From the NCBI RefSeq assembly GCF_038396675.1, contig NC_088920.1:65789501-65853500 (forward strand): a DNA stretch of 64,000 nucleotides, in the 5' to 3' direction. This DNA is from Hydra vulgaris. Its lineage: Eukaryota; Cnidaria; Hydrozoa; Anthoathecata; Hydridae. Positions 11,869 to 23,118 of this stretch are shown here, in pieces. Numbering within the stretch: position 1 is the first letter of the stretch; every line of letters begins with the position of its first letter. The notes beneath the pieces are model-generated. The model saw only the letters and a list, made by a program, of their open reading frames with translations. It was not told the DNA's origin and made no database searches. A program made the position numbers and the translations under genes.

Positions 11869-12599
11869 ATATATATATTTCTTGATATCAATGACCAGAA
11901 GTGATTTATTTTTTTATAGCTAATTAAAAATTTTTCTGCTTATTTTTTTTTTTTTTTTTTTTTGCTTATCAATGTTGTATTTAGGAACTTTTTAGGTTTT
12001 TGTAAAATGTCATCGTTGATTGTATTTCCTACTATTCCTTTTTTTATGAAATGATTTACAATTTCAATTTTTTTTATTATGGTTCTTTAAAAACAAATTT
12101 TGAGACGTTTTCGAAAAGGTTCTTATTTTGTTTAATTTTTTTTTGATAAAATTTTTTATTAATAATAAAATAAACATTTCCTTGGGTTTTTATGTTATCA
12201 AATCGCATGTTGTTTAATTTGCTAGAAAAATTTAATTAAAGTTTGTCGAATAATTTAGGTATGACCCGGTAAGGTAAAAATAAGCTATAGTAAGGCAAAC
12301 ATTTGGACAACCAAGATAAAAAAATTAATGTAAGTAAAAAAAATTATTCAATGCAACTGCATATAAAGAGGCTTTGTTTTATCAATACTTTAAGAATTTG
12401 GTAACTATATAAAAAGATACATAGCTTTAGAAATTTGAGCCTAAAAAGATTTACTACTTTGTTGGTATACTATTTAATTTTTAATTGAAGTTTCTTTCTG
12501 TTTAACCTTCATTTTTAAGTAATTTTTGGATACAAAATTGCAACAAAAACAACAGAAAGAAGTTAAAATTCCTTTTTTCTATTCAAAGTCTAACTTGAT
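11869..12599. other. AT-rich noncoding sequence
   Basis: Long T-runs (for example 11943-11963) and stops in all frames. Nothing recognised. Confidence 0.5.
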
Positions 12600-12940
12600 A
12601 GGAATACTAAATTATGAAAGTAAACAGTACTAATTTATTAAGTGGAAAACGCATATCGACTATATTAGTACAAAAATTTCTTAGAATATTGGAATTTTAT
12701 ATAAAACCAGAACATATTTATGTAAAAAAAGTCTAACTCAACTTTACTACTCTTTAATTCATAGTTATTTAAATTATGCTAATGTTGCATGAGGAAGCAC
12801 TGAAAAAAGTAAGTTAAAATGCCTTTATCGCCGTCAGAAACGTGCGATCCGTTTAATAAACTTTGCGGATCGATATACTCATTCCAAACCACTTTTTATT
12901 GAAATGAAAGTTCTCAATAATTGTGATTTAATAATATGTG
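12600..12940 (+). pseudogene. CR1/L2-like LINE, RT C-terminal fragment
   Basis: The plus-strand reading around 12735-12930 gives QLYYSLIHSYLNYANVA, then LKCLYRRQKRAIRLINF and THSKPLF. The same region occurs in the LINEs at 18010-19176, 30800-34420 and 57418-59338. These residues lie C-terminal to the RT catalytic core, in the thumb/connection region. It is broken by stops and interrupted at its right end by the SINE at 12941. Confidence 0.75.
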
Positions 12941-13132
12941 CGGCTGTGGCGCAGTGGTTAGAGCGCTTGCTTTAAAGCAGGAGATCGAGGTTCGAAACGA
13001 GCTTTGGACATAATTTCGCGTCACGGTAAGAATAGGAGGCGTGAACTTTCTGGTTAAATGCACTTCCGCGGTGCTCTGTGACAAGACCGCTAGGACTTGT
13101 CACAAAGGCACTAGGGGCACCTAAAAAAAAAA
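12941..13132 (+). mobile_element. tRNA-derived SINE, full length
   Basis: The head has a pol III A box (tggcgcagtggttagagcgc, 12947-12966) and B box (ggttcgaaacg, 12989-12999). The body contains cacttccgcggtgctctgtg (13061-13080) and caagaccg, and the element ends in an A-run (13122-13132). The body recurs at 19177-19256, which confirms a dispersed family. SINEs are transcribed by RNA polymerase III from the internal boxes and moved by a partner LINE; the partner is not identified here. Confidence 0.8.
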
Positions 13133-14328
13133 GAAGTAAAAAACTTAAAAAGCGTTTGAATTATGCGGCTTTTAAACTAATGTTCTGCTTAAAGTTTTTT
13201 CATTTCAGAATTAAACTTTATTGCTTTCTAAAAAATGTTAAAGGCAAAAAAATAAAACGATGCAATGACTTTTGAAAAAAATATCTTTTTTTTTGTTAAA
13301 ACTTTTTTTAAAAAGGTTTTGTGTATATGGTTCCTCACTTGTGGAGCTTGCACAAGTTACCATAATGCGATTTTCTTTTATGAACTTATATTCTCATATG
13401 ATGCTTTGGAAGAGTTAAGATAATTTTTAAAACTAAATGCCCTTCCTGGCATTATCTTTTTTTTCGGATCGGCACTGAGTATATTTATCGTGGTACCACT
13501 AATCAAAAGGAAAATTCCCATCCTAGCATTATGAGCTCTTTCTACCCTGACCCACAATGTAGTTGTGAGTTTTATCGCAGTGTTTATAAAAATTACAATG
13601 CTATTCCAACACAAAATTACTTTATATAATGCCATGACTAGGGCATTACATAATTAAAAAGGTAAGCTATAATTTTTTTTCTGTAAATCACTGTATATTG
13701 ATCACAAATTGTTGGATTTATTTGCTTAATTCAATAACAAAAAGAATAGTATAAAAATATTTTTAACTTAATAAGTTTTCACTTTTTATATGACTTTTTA
13801 TTTTTTAGACAAGACAGCGTGTTTTTAAGCGCAAACTCCCTCATTAACCAAACAAACAATATCCTTATAGTCTTTCGTATGGTTGGGCGAGATTAGAAAT
13901 ATATTATAAATTGTAAATACTTGGATTTTAACAACTGTTTAGTGTAGAATTTTTTGTTATTTAATGTTGAATTATTTTTTAGAAATTTAACTTTCGAAAT
14001 TATTCGTCATAAATATTTATTTTTAGCAAGCTTTTTTTCAACAAGCAAACAATCAGTTAAAATAGTTTTTATAATGATCATCAGATTCTAAGTTCTAACA
14101 CTTTAAAGACATTGCTTGTAAACAGTATTTATTTTTTATTTAATATATACATTTGGTTGTCAAGTTAATATAATCAGAGATAATCATCACTCAAATCCTT
14201 AACATCCTTTTGATTTGTTTTTACTATAGCAGTGAAGAAATCCTTTTTGTTTTTTTTATCTTTCGTTGGATTTTAATTTAAATTGTGTTACGATATAAGG
14301 AATAGAAGAAATCTAATCAATATAATAT
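13133..14328. other. Noncoding sequence, possible LINE 3' end on minus strand
   Basis: An 85-codon minus-strand frame at 13378-13635 has no family match. Its DNA contains gccaggaagggcattta (minus strand, about 13435-13455), which resembles the 3' region of some RTE-type LINEs or SINEs; this is tentative. The rest is AT-rich without signals. Confidence 0.3.

Positions 14329-14407
<79 letters not shown>
14329..14407. repeat. (TA)n microsatellite
   Basis: About 40 TA dinucleotides. Confidence 0.95.
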
Positions 14408-14410
<3 letters not shown>

Positions 14411-15324
14411 AATATGATAACAGGCAGGTATATAATAGCAGGTAATTGTGAAACATGAAACATACCAAGTTGGTGGTCAAATAGTAAGTAAAAGAGTATA
14501 TAAAAATTTTTAACATGTAATTAAAAATTCTTTAAAAAAATAATTTTTGAACATACGCTTTTTAAAATATTTTAATTTTTTAAATTTATTTCATATGCTC
14601 GTTAAATTGAGTAGTAATTAAATTTAATTTTTGTTAAGGTGAGTCTGTTGACTGCTTTTGAAGACCATACCGATGCTGAATCTTTAACAGATACAACTTT
14701 ATGACGTACCAGTTGTACAGCAAAGATTTTTAAATACTATCGAGAACAAGTTAATAGAATCAAGTTATTTGCATCTAAATTTACATAGAAATAGTGCCTG
14801 TGGGCGTTGACAGTTTATTTAAACTGAGAGGGGGAGGTTGGCGTGGACTTTGTAGAGTAGGGGCAAAAACAATCAGTCTGTATGCTGCTATATGCGTAAG
14901 CTACTTGTTGTGGCACAACTTATAGTTTGTGCACATAGCACGTTTTTAGGACTACTAAAATAATATTTTTTAGTAATGAAATTTTTTTTATTAAAAACTT
15001 GGTTATATTAGCAACTAACTCTCAAAACCGAAATTCCAAAACACGAACCTTGTTAAACAAAGGCCGTTTTGTAACACGAACCTTTTTAAACAAGGTGTTA
15101 GTTGTAATATTTACCGCACATTCTGTATAAATAGTCTTTTTTAATAAACCTCGCAAAAAAAAAATATCCCCAATGTAAGTTTACAAAATACTTTTTTTTA
15201 GCACTTACAAAATTTATAATCATTAATAGGTTTTTAATTTAATTTAGCAGGCTTTTAACGTTCTAAAGGTATAACTGTATAAACTTTAGGCCTTCCCCAA
15301 AAACGCGGGTTTTAAGTTTACCAC

Positions 15325-15381
15325 AAAAACCACAGCAATTTCGAACAGCGACTTTAGCTGTTCGAAATTGCTGTGGTTTTT
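15325..15381. repeat. Perfect hairpin, 25-bp arms
   Basis: The arm 15325-15349 (containing ccacagcaatttcgaacagc) is exactly complementary to 15357-15381 around the 7-nt loop gacttta. It sits where the left TIR arm of the enclosing element stops matching the right arm. Confidence 0.9.
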
Positions 15382-15749
15382 TTAACTAAAAACCTAATTA
15401 TTTAAAAAAAAAAAATTTCTTTTTTTACAACCAAAGTTTTTAAATACATACAGTATTGGACAAAACATTTGCAACCAACATCGAACAATGCTAAAAAGTG
15501 TTCCTAATTTTACATGTCTTAAAAAAGAAACGAATTATATTACCACAGCAAACAGTTCAGGAGTCTGGAGTCATAGCATGCCATGACATAAGCAATCAGC
15601 TGACAGGTGACAGCACACAGGCAGAATTTTATTGACAAGTGCCATTTTGCAGCGGACAAAACAAGTGCAACTTTTTTGGTTTGTTTCATTTTCTTAAGTC
15701 TGGTCCGTGTCAACGTCACGGAAGTTTTTTAATAATTAAAGGAAGTATC

Positions 15750-15850
15750 CAGAAGTTTCCAGAAGAAGCATCCAGAAACATTCAGAAGCATCCAGAAGCA
15801 TTGAAAAAAAGCATCTAGAATCTTCCAGAACAGGTTCACTTTACTATATA
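15750..15850 (+). promoter_or_regulatory. CATCCAGAAG tandem motif and TATA-like box of the Tc1 element
   Basis: Between 15745 and 15825 the words ccagaag and catccagaa recur about six times. They are followed by tatataaaag near 15845, about 280 bp before the transposase frame. The position fits a pol II promoter; this is inference from motif alone. Confidence 0.4.
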
Positions 15851-16128
15851 AAAGACATGTAAATCGACATGTAATTCAGTCAGTATTTGGAAGTCAATCA
15901 GTCAGTATTATCAAGACAGTTTATCGAAGTGAGTTTTATCAAAGTGTTTTATCGAAGAACATCAATACAAGAAGTGAAATACAACAAGTGTTTCATTACA
16001 TCAATACAGTCCACATCCAACCAAGACGTTGTGTTCCACAGAGCATTATTGTATCATCACAAGGTAAATGTAACACGGTAAACCTTGATAAGCGTGATTA
16101 TTTATTTTTATTATTTTTATGACTTCAA

Positions 16129-17142
16129 GTGCAAAAATGGCTCCCGACAGTCTTGGATTTGGAACTAAGAAAGAAAATTATTGGCGATTACGTAAGTGGA
16201 ATGTCACAAAAAAGTATTTGTGATAAATATCGCGTGAAAAAATGGACCGTATCAAGACTATGTTCCAAATATCGTTCTACGGGGAAGTTAGCAGCAGATA
16301 ACAAAGGTGGAAGACCGCGTTCCACCACTTCTAGAGAGGATTCTATGATCGTCAGATCCGTCAAGAAGGATCCCTGGATATCATCAGTCGAGATACAAAA
16401 GCAATTAGAGCTGCCTGCATCGGACCGAACAATCAGACAACGTGCTGAAGAAGCCGGAATGTTTTCTCGACGCCCTGCAAAGAAACCGCTGATCTCATTA
16501 AAAAACCAGAAGAAAAGACTCCTGTTTGCTACATCTCATATTGACTGGAATGTGCAGAAATAGCGAACTGTCCTGTTCAGTAATGAATCGAAGTTCAACA
16601 TCATTGGAAGCGATGGCATTTGCCGTGTACGTCGACCGGCCGGAAAACGCCTCGATTTACGTTACTGCCATAAGACCGTGAAGCACGGTGGAGGCAATGT
16701 AATGGTCTGGGGGTGTTTTTTTGCTAACGGTCTAGGTCCAATACATCGAAACGATGGAATAATGGACCGTTTCATGTATAAAAATATCGTGAAAGATGTT
16801 ATGTTACCTCATGCTTAATGGAATATGCCAATAAAATGGGTTTTTCAGCAAGACAACGATCCAAAACACACTGCAAAAGTAGTCAAGCAGTGGTTTCAAG
16901 ACAACCACCTATCGGTGATGGATTCGCTGCCTCAATCTCCGGATCTCAACCTTATCGAGAACCTGTGGGTGATCGTCATCCGCAGAATTATTCGTGAAGG
17001 TGTTCGTAATAAGGATCAACTGTTTGAACAAATCCAAAAGGCCTGGGCAGCGATTCCACAAAGTTTCATTGATCACCTGATCGAATCTATGCCTCGAAGA
17101 TGCAAGGTTGTGATCGACAACAAAGGATTCGCCACGAAATAT
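16129..17142 (+). pseudogene. Tc1-type transposase (two stops, first catalytic Asp changed)
   Basis: The single frame reads an HTH DNA-binding region (MSQKSICDKYRVKKWTVSRL), a GRPR motif (GGRPRSTT), the middle block VKHGGGNVMVWGCF, then QQDNDPKHT (second Asp) and DLNLIENLW (Glu). In-frame stops occur at 16561 (TAG after VQK) and 16816 (TAA after PHA). The first catalytic residue reads FSNESKF where relatives have SDES, an Asp-to-Asn change that would abolish the DDE triad. There is no in-frame ATG near the start and a TGA lies just upstream, so either a short 5' exon joins near 16129 or the start is lost. Length is about 340 codons, normal for the family. Confidence 0.9.
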
Positions 17143-17400
17143 TGATAGCGAAATACAGCTTGGTCAACATTTTGTCGAGTTGAACTTGTTTTGTCCAGAA
17201 GGAAGTCAACTTTTTTTAATACTTTTGATTAATTTATTAATTTTCGTGTACAAATAATGAACTTTGTGATGAATAAAACTTGAAGAACTTTGTCTCTAAA
17301 CAGTTACATAGTTATTTCTCTAAATTGAAAAAAATGCAGCACTTTTATATAAAAAAACTAAATTAGCATTCTTTAGTTGCACTCGTTTTGTCCGATACTG

Positions 17401-18009
17401 TATATATTAACGAAGAGCTTATCAATTATATAATTAAAAAATTTTTTTTGATTGCGAAGACTAATTACATATTTAAAAAGGAAATCAATTACTAAAGTTT
17501 CTAGTTTTAACAGTAAACTGCTTCGCCATTTTTTTTAATAAGCTAATTTAATGCGTATGCTCACAATGAAATCCTATGCTTAAATCGCCGTGACCTAAAA
17601 GCGTTTGAGGTCGGCAAAAAAACGCTTACCTTGTTTCTATGTTTTATGATGAGACCTTTGATTCAAACTTTTTTTGCCGACCTCATTTTTCCTAATTCCG
17701 TGGTTTGAACATACCAAAACAGTGTCTCAAACAGTGTCTTATTTTTTTGTAAATTCCTTTTATTATTTAAAATATATTTTTTTATATCAGATTTTCTTCA
17801 TATTGTTACAAATTTGAACAAAAAGAAAAAGTTAAGTTTATAGAGCTTTTTTTTTTCATAATAAATACTGAGCCAACTTTTTTTTTTTTCTTAAACAAAA
17901 AAAAGTAGCACAATCCTTTTCTAAGATCGTCAAACCCATAATGACAAACCTCTAATTGTTGGGTAAATTTAACAATAGCAATCATTAAAACTTCAGAAAA
18001 AGCTGAGCG
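17401..18009. repeat. AT-rich spacer with a 17-bp perfect inverted repeat
   Basis: The arms tgaggtcggcaaaaaaa (17606-17622) and its exact complement (17669-17685) are separated by 46 nt. No coding sequence; long T-runs. Confidence 0.7.
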
Positions 18010-19176
18010 CTACGTCGATCATCAGTAGTTTTTGCTTTAATTTATTCTTAAACTCATTAAGCGTAGAAATTTTTTTAAGTTCATTAGTTAATATTTTATT
18101 CCATAATTTCGGCCCTCTTGTAGAAATTTAAAATTCGGTCGCCGCAAAATAACTTTTGGGTTGAATATAACTGTTATTTGAAAATCTGGTGAGATATCTA
18201 TTCTGATTTATTTTGAATAATGGGTAAAATATTTTAGGAGATATATTTTTATTAATTTTGAACATAAATATAAGAACTTGATAGACATTTTTTTGATAAA
18301 CATTCGTTATATTTAAATTAACAAATAATGCTTGGGAGTGTGTATAACGGCCCACATTGGAAATGATTGCATGCTTTTATTTATTAAATAGTTTTTTTAT
18401 TTTATTTTTATTTGTACTGCACCAAGCAATATTTGCATAATTAAAATGGCAATGAATGAACGAGAAATATAAAAGCTTTAAGCAAGTTGGATTTAAAAAA
18501 GGCTTAGCTCTGCATAGCAGGCCTGTGTTCCTTAAGATTGTATTTTCGAGATATTGTATGTGATCTCTCCACGTCACATTTTCATCAAGAAGCACGCTGA
18601 GAAATTTTAAAGTGGTTTCTCTTTTTATGTCCTGATTAGCAATACAAAGTTTTGGAAGTTTCAAGGGAATTTTATCTCGGTCATGAAAACGATGGAAAAA
18701 AGTATATTTTGTTTTGGTAACATTTAAAGATAATTTGTTTGCATTAAACCATTCAGTAAGATTTAATAGCTCATTGTTTACTGACTTAAAAAGAATATTT
18801 ATATCATTATGTACATAAAATCGATTTGTGTCATCTGCAAATAAAATTGTATCTAGTTCAGTACAAGCTTTGCTTAAATCATTAATAAAAATGAGAAATA
18901 GGAGTAGCCCTAATATAGATCCCTGAGGAACCCCACATGTTATGTTCATATTAGTTGTTTTACCTTCATTATAAGAAATGTATTGTTTTCTATTTGACAA
19001 ATAGCTTTTAAACCACGCAGTATTTATATGTTTAATACCATAGTTTTCTAATTTTGTTAATAAAATGTAATGATCGACAGTGTCAAAAGCCTTACTGAGA
19101 TCAATAAATACACCTAATGTATATTTATTTTCATCAAATGATTTAAAAATATCATGAACAAGATGAACAATAGCCT
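18010..19176 (-). pseudogene. CR1/L2-like LINE reverse transcriptase (5'-truncated)
   Basis: The minus strand encodes most of an RT: AIVHLVHDIF, FIDLSKAFDTVDH (palm motif A), GVPQGSILG (motif B), LFADDT (catalytic FADD), then the thumb region FIHCHFNYANIAWCS and the C-terminal KISTRGPKLWNKIL near 18110-18070. Defects are few: one stop after LFNK (about 18374) and a frame change near 18125. RT copies the LINE RNA at a nicked target. The N-terminal endonuclease is missing, because the element starts abruptly at 19176 against a SINE fragment. The intact FADD and few lesions suggest a younger copy than the others here. Confidence 0.85.
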
Positions 19177-19256
19177 GAACTTCCCGGTAAAGTGCACTTC
19201 CGCGGTGCTCTGTGACAAGACCGTTAGGACTTCTTGGAGCACCTAAAAAAAAAAAA
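19177..19256 (+). mobile_element. SINE fragment (3' half) with A-tail
   Basis: It shares gtgcacttccgcggtgctc and tgtgacaagaccg, then agcacct plus an A-run, with the SINE at 12941-13132, and lacks the tRNA head. It meets the 5' end of the LINE on the other strand exactly at 19176/19177, so an open frame spuriously fuses the two. Confidence 0.8.
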
Positions 19257-19819
19257 TTATCAACTGACAGTGATGGCAATCATAGTAATATAGTTTGATG
19301 TAATCTTGTTGATTGACTTTGTTTCACCTGAAGGCAACACTCTGAATTTCTTTTATTCATGGTAACAGATGCTTTTTATTACGTTTATTTAAAAATTCTA
19401 TTTTCTATATTTAAGACTTAACTGTCTTATGTAACTGTCTAAATAACCGTTAAAAAATCTAATCTAAAGTGGAAAATAACGTTAAAATTGCAAATTGCAT
19501 TTCGACTGTGCTTAGTGCCCAAAGTGTGGAACAACAAATGCATTCTTTAAAATTTGTGTTACAGTAACAACAACAAAAAAAGTACATTTATTGCAGGTTA
19601 TTGAGCTGGACAACATTCGACCACCCATTACGCAACAACTTTAATCATGAAAGTTGGTTTTTAGCTGAACATAGCCGCTAATTTTAAGAGCATTGTTTAA
19701 ACTTTTTTGTTTCAGAATTTTTCGTAAACAAATAGTTCGCATTTCATACTCTATTCTGGATAACCAAAACAAACAACCTCAATAAACCTTAGATATTTTT
19801 ACTGAATATTTCTATTGCA
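19257..19819. other. Noncoding sequence inside the long-TIR element
   Basis: No coding frame or motif recognised. Confidence 0.4.
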
Positions 19820-20994
19820 TTTGCTATGTCCCAGTGGCTAAAGTCACGCCCCGCTGTTCGAAACTTATTAAACAATTTAACCTTGTTAAACTTACAATTA
19901 AACCTTGTTAAACTTACAACCCGCTTGTTTGGGGAGGGCATAAAGTTTATATAGTCATAGCTTTAGAACGTTAAAAGTATGCAAAATTATATTTTAAGCC
20001 TATTAATGTTTATAAATTTTGTAAATGCTAAAAAAAGGTAACTCACAATTAGGATATTTTATTGCTAAGTTCATTAAAAAAAAAGTTGAAATGTGAGTTA
20101 CGAATACAGAATGTGCGGTAAAAACTCTGTTTAAAAAGGTTCGTATTACAAAACGGCCCCAAAAGAACGGCCTTTTTTTAACAAGGTTTGTGTTTTGGTG
20201 TTTAGGTTTTGAGAGTGCGTTGCTAATAAAACAAAAAGTTTTCTAAAAAAAAACTTTATTACTAAAAAGTAACATTTAGTCCTAAAAACGTGCTATGTGC
20301 ACGAACTATAAGTTGTGCCACAACGAGTAGCTCAAGCATATAGAAGCATACAGACTGACTGTTTTTGCCTCTATTCTACAAAGTCCGCGCCACCCTCCCC
20401 TCTTAGTTTAAGGTGGTAATTAAAATCGAAAAATTCATTTTTTCAAAAATTTAATTTTTAGCTAGTACAATTATTCTAAATTCCATTTTTTTCTTGGTTA
20501 ACAAAAAAAAACCATGATATCCACTTCTAGTATTTGTTTTAAATTATTCGATATCAATTTTTATCCATAGCAACACTTTGTTTATTCCGTTACTACGCGT
20601 CTTTACAATAAAAGTTATTCCACAAAAAGCAATAAACCCATCTCACTATCAACTGTACGAAAGGAATATTGTTATTTAGTTACTGCTTCTTGTTTATTGA
20701 CTCGATTTATGCGCATGCATTGCGCATAAATCAGTTTTAACTCTTTTCGGTCCAATGTCCCGCGTGACGGGACATCATGAAATTGTCGTTGCGGTCTAAT
20801 GTCCCGTCCCATGGGACATCTACTATGATGATGTTTATACAGCAAAAATTATCTTTTAAAGCTAACTTGGACAATTTGCTAGGTTCAATTGGTAATATTA
20901 TAGTGTGTTTTTAATATAGTGCTTTTCAGTAACATTTTTTAATTGTCTAACCTTACTTATACTCTTAGAAATTTTTATAAAAATTTATTTAGAA

Positions 20995-22753
20995 ATGACA
21001 AGAAAACGTTATACAACTGAAGAAGTATTGAAGGCATTGGATAAAACAAGTACTGAAAAGCGACAGTATATACAATTTTAGTGAATCTGAGACTGAATTC
21101 TCAGAGATATCAGAGTCCGAGGAAGATATTGAACTAAATGAAATTGATGACAATGGACCTGCTTTAAACATAGGGTGGACAAAGGTAGTGTAAGATACTC
21201 AAGCATTTAAAGCATTACCATTTACAGTAGCAAATGTAGGCCCTCAGCATTCAATAAACTTAACACGTGAACTAGATTTTTTCAAGTTATTTTTTACTGA
21301 TGAGTTACTTGCAGATATTGTAACCGAAACTAATTGTTATGCTAATAATTTTTAATTTTTGACTAACTAATCGTTAGTCAAAAATTGAAAATAACGATTT
21401 GGAATCTCATTCTATTTGGCATAAATGGAAAGTTGTGACACTTGAAGAAATTCATGCTTACTTTGGTACTATTTTGAATATGGCTCTGAATGAAAAATCA
21501 AGTATAAAACATTATTTTTCTTGTGATTGGCTGAACTACATGCCATTTTTTCAGCAGTTTTCTCTCGAACTCGGTTTCTTCAGATACATTGGATGCTGCA
21601 CTAATCCCCACCATCAAATCCATCTAATAAACTGAATAGACGTGCAAGGAAAGTGCATCGTGTTGTATCAGAATTGAAAAGTTCCTGTTCTAGAAATTTT
21701 GTCCCATCTCGTAACATTGCAATTGATGAAAGTACTATTGGATTCAAAGGTAGAGTTGCATTTCGCATGTACAATCCACAAAAACCCACTAAGTGAGGCA
21801 TTTGTGTTTTTGTCTTAGCTGATAGTGAAACAGGTTATATTAGTTTCTTTGAACCGTATTATGGTAATTGAACTACCGAAAGTTTGGCAAAACCTATGAT
21901 GCAGTTTACAAGTCGAATCGTGTTACATTTGTGTGATGAGCTTTTATAGGCTGTCCAAGGGAGTGGTTACCACTTATTCACTGACAGATTATATACTATT
22001 TTTCCTCTTGCACAAGAGCTCCTCAAAATGAACATACAAACTACAGAGACAATAATTAAAAATAGAAAACAGTTACCTGAAGATATAAAAAAAACTCAAA
22101 TTAAAAAGGCATGAAGTTTCTGCATATGTACACTCTTCCAATGTTATGGTTTTGGCATGGCAGGACAGGCGACAAGTTCTGATGCTGAGTACGTTCCGTG
22201 ATTCAACAACTGAAGTTGCAAAACAAAGAATAAAACGAGGTATTGTAGACATTGATAAACCTACTGTTATTGTAAATTATTCGAAACATATGGGAGCTCT
22301 TAACCGAGCTGATCACTATTGTTCCAGCTATTCATTTCTACGCAAGTCTTTAAAATGGTGGAGAAAAATATTTTTCTGGTTGTTGGAAGTTACAGTTGTA
22401 AACAATTATATATTGTTCAATAAATTTTGTGAAGGCAATGGTAAAACAAACTTCGACACTTAACCTACAGGCAAAACCTCATTGAGCAATTAGTAGGAGC
22501 ATGTTAACAATTCAAGAACGAAGAGGAAGGCGATCATCATTAGATGACAATGAACGCCTCAACCAAAAGCCACATTTTATTGCACAAGTTCCAAGTAATA
22601 ATGCTAAAGACTGTTTAGTCTGCAGTGACAGAAAAACACAGGGTGTAGAAAAAAAACTGTATACTTTTGTAAAACCTGCACTAGAAAACTAGGACTACAC
22701 CCTACTGATTGTTTTGAACTTTATCATACAAAGACTGACTTTCGTTTAAAATA
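20995..22753 (+). pseudogene. piggyBac transposase, multiply disrupted
   Basis: The ATG at 20995 opens a frame with a Ser/Glu-rich acidic N terminus. The DDE_Tnp_1_7 blocks follow in shifting frames: HSIWHKWKVVTLEEIHAYFG (21405-21470), NIAIDESTIGFKGR (21715-21755) with the first catalytic Asp, a degraded FTDRLYT (about 21979) for the second Asp, LAWQDRRQVLMLSTF (22150-22195), and YSKHMGALNRADHYCSSY (22278-22330). The C-terminal cysteine-rich zinc domain is recognisable at 22610-22735 (CLVCSDRKTQG, then a TCT..LG..PTDCF region). piggyBac excises precisely at TTAA. Stops, frameshifts and a 14-bp hairpin at 21354-21386 inactivate it. Confidence 0.85.
21354..21386. repeat. Perfect hairpin in piggyBac coding sequence, 14-bp arms
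   Basis: aatttttgactaac (21354-21367) is exactly complementary to 21373-21386 with a 5-nt loop, inside the transposase coding region. Confidence 0.85.
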
Positions 22754-23118
22754 GGATATTCAAAGCCAATATTGTAATTTAATTGTGAATAAAAACAAGT
22801 GTTTACATATTTTTGTTTTTTCTTTCTTGTTTAGTGCTTGCACTTAGGTCATAGTGTTTTTGGCAGAATAAAAATTAAACAATTTAGTGCTACACTAAAA
22901 ACCTTTTCTTTTTGAAAAATAAAGAGAAGCCATGGATCAAACATATTTTTTCTGTTATATTTAAGGTCAATAAGTAAAAAAAAAATTTGGACCTGATAGG
23001 CAAAAAAAATTTTTTTTTAAAGACCTCAAAGGGTTAATACCATTTAGCTCTTGACAAGCTTGCTTTTTTCTATATACTGCAGTCAATTTTTGTAATATCT
23101 TATTCAAATAAAGGTGTT

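Larger units (their letters stand above)
15451..17400 (+). mobile_element. Tc1-like element, 1,950 bp
   Basis: Inverted repeats CAGTAT(T/C)GGACAAAAC...TGCAAC start at 15451 and end at 17400, with TA outside both ends (15449-15450 and 17401-17402). It contains a single transposase gene and 5' sequence with a TATA-like box. It is inserted in the long-TIR element, and it is the best preserved DNA transposon of the window. Confidence 0.9.
14823..20407. mobile_element. Long-TIR, TTAA-inserting non-autonomous element
   Basis: Inverted arms of over 500 bp (about 14823-15360 and 19820-20407) begin ACTGAGAGGGGGAGG and ACTAAGAGGGGAGGG. Matching blocks inside include cttatagttcgtgcacatagcacg and gttcgaaa. 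TTAA flanks both ends (14819-14822 and 20408-20411). The undisturbed homologous site near 25503 reads TCAA and lacks the insert, which confirms the boundaries. TTAA targets are used by piggyBac and Kolobok elements. No transposase of its own is visible; the interior is filled by a Tc1, a LINE piece and a SINE piece. Confidence 0.8.
20741..23033 (+). mobile_element. piggyBac element, 2.3 kb
   Basis: TTAA direct repeats lie at 20737-20740 and 23034-23037. The tips are CTCTTTTCGGTCC (left) and CCCTTTGAGGTC (right, read inward), matching the piggyBac-type C(C/T)CTTT tip. The subterminal left sequence contains two imperfect copies of atgtcccgcgtgacgggaca-like palindromes. It encloses a transposase gene and is inserted between the Mutator-like left end and its transposase. 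Confidence 0.9.

Noticed and set aside
13378-13635. 85-codon minus-strand gene
   Set aside because: No family resemblance and no start or splice context; the DNA may be a LINE or SINE relic.
15887-16081. 64-codon ORF upstream of the Tc1 transposase
   Set aside because: No ATG and no motif; more likely 5' untranslated sequence, possibly with a donor at cacaag|gtaaat, which could not be joined in frame.
18377-19279. A 300-codon protein with a novel N terminus fused to RT
   Set aside because: The first 30 or so residues are translation of the SINE fragment at 19177-19256 in antisense; only the RT part is real.
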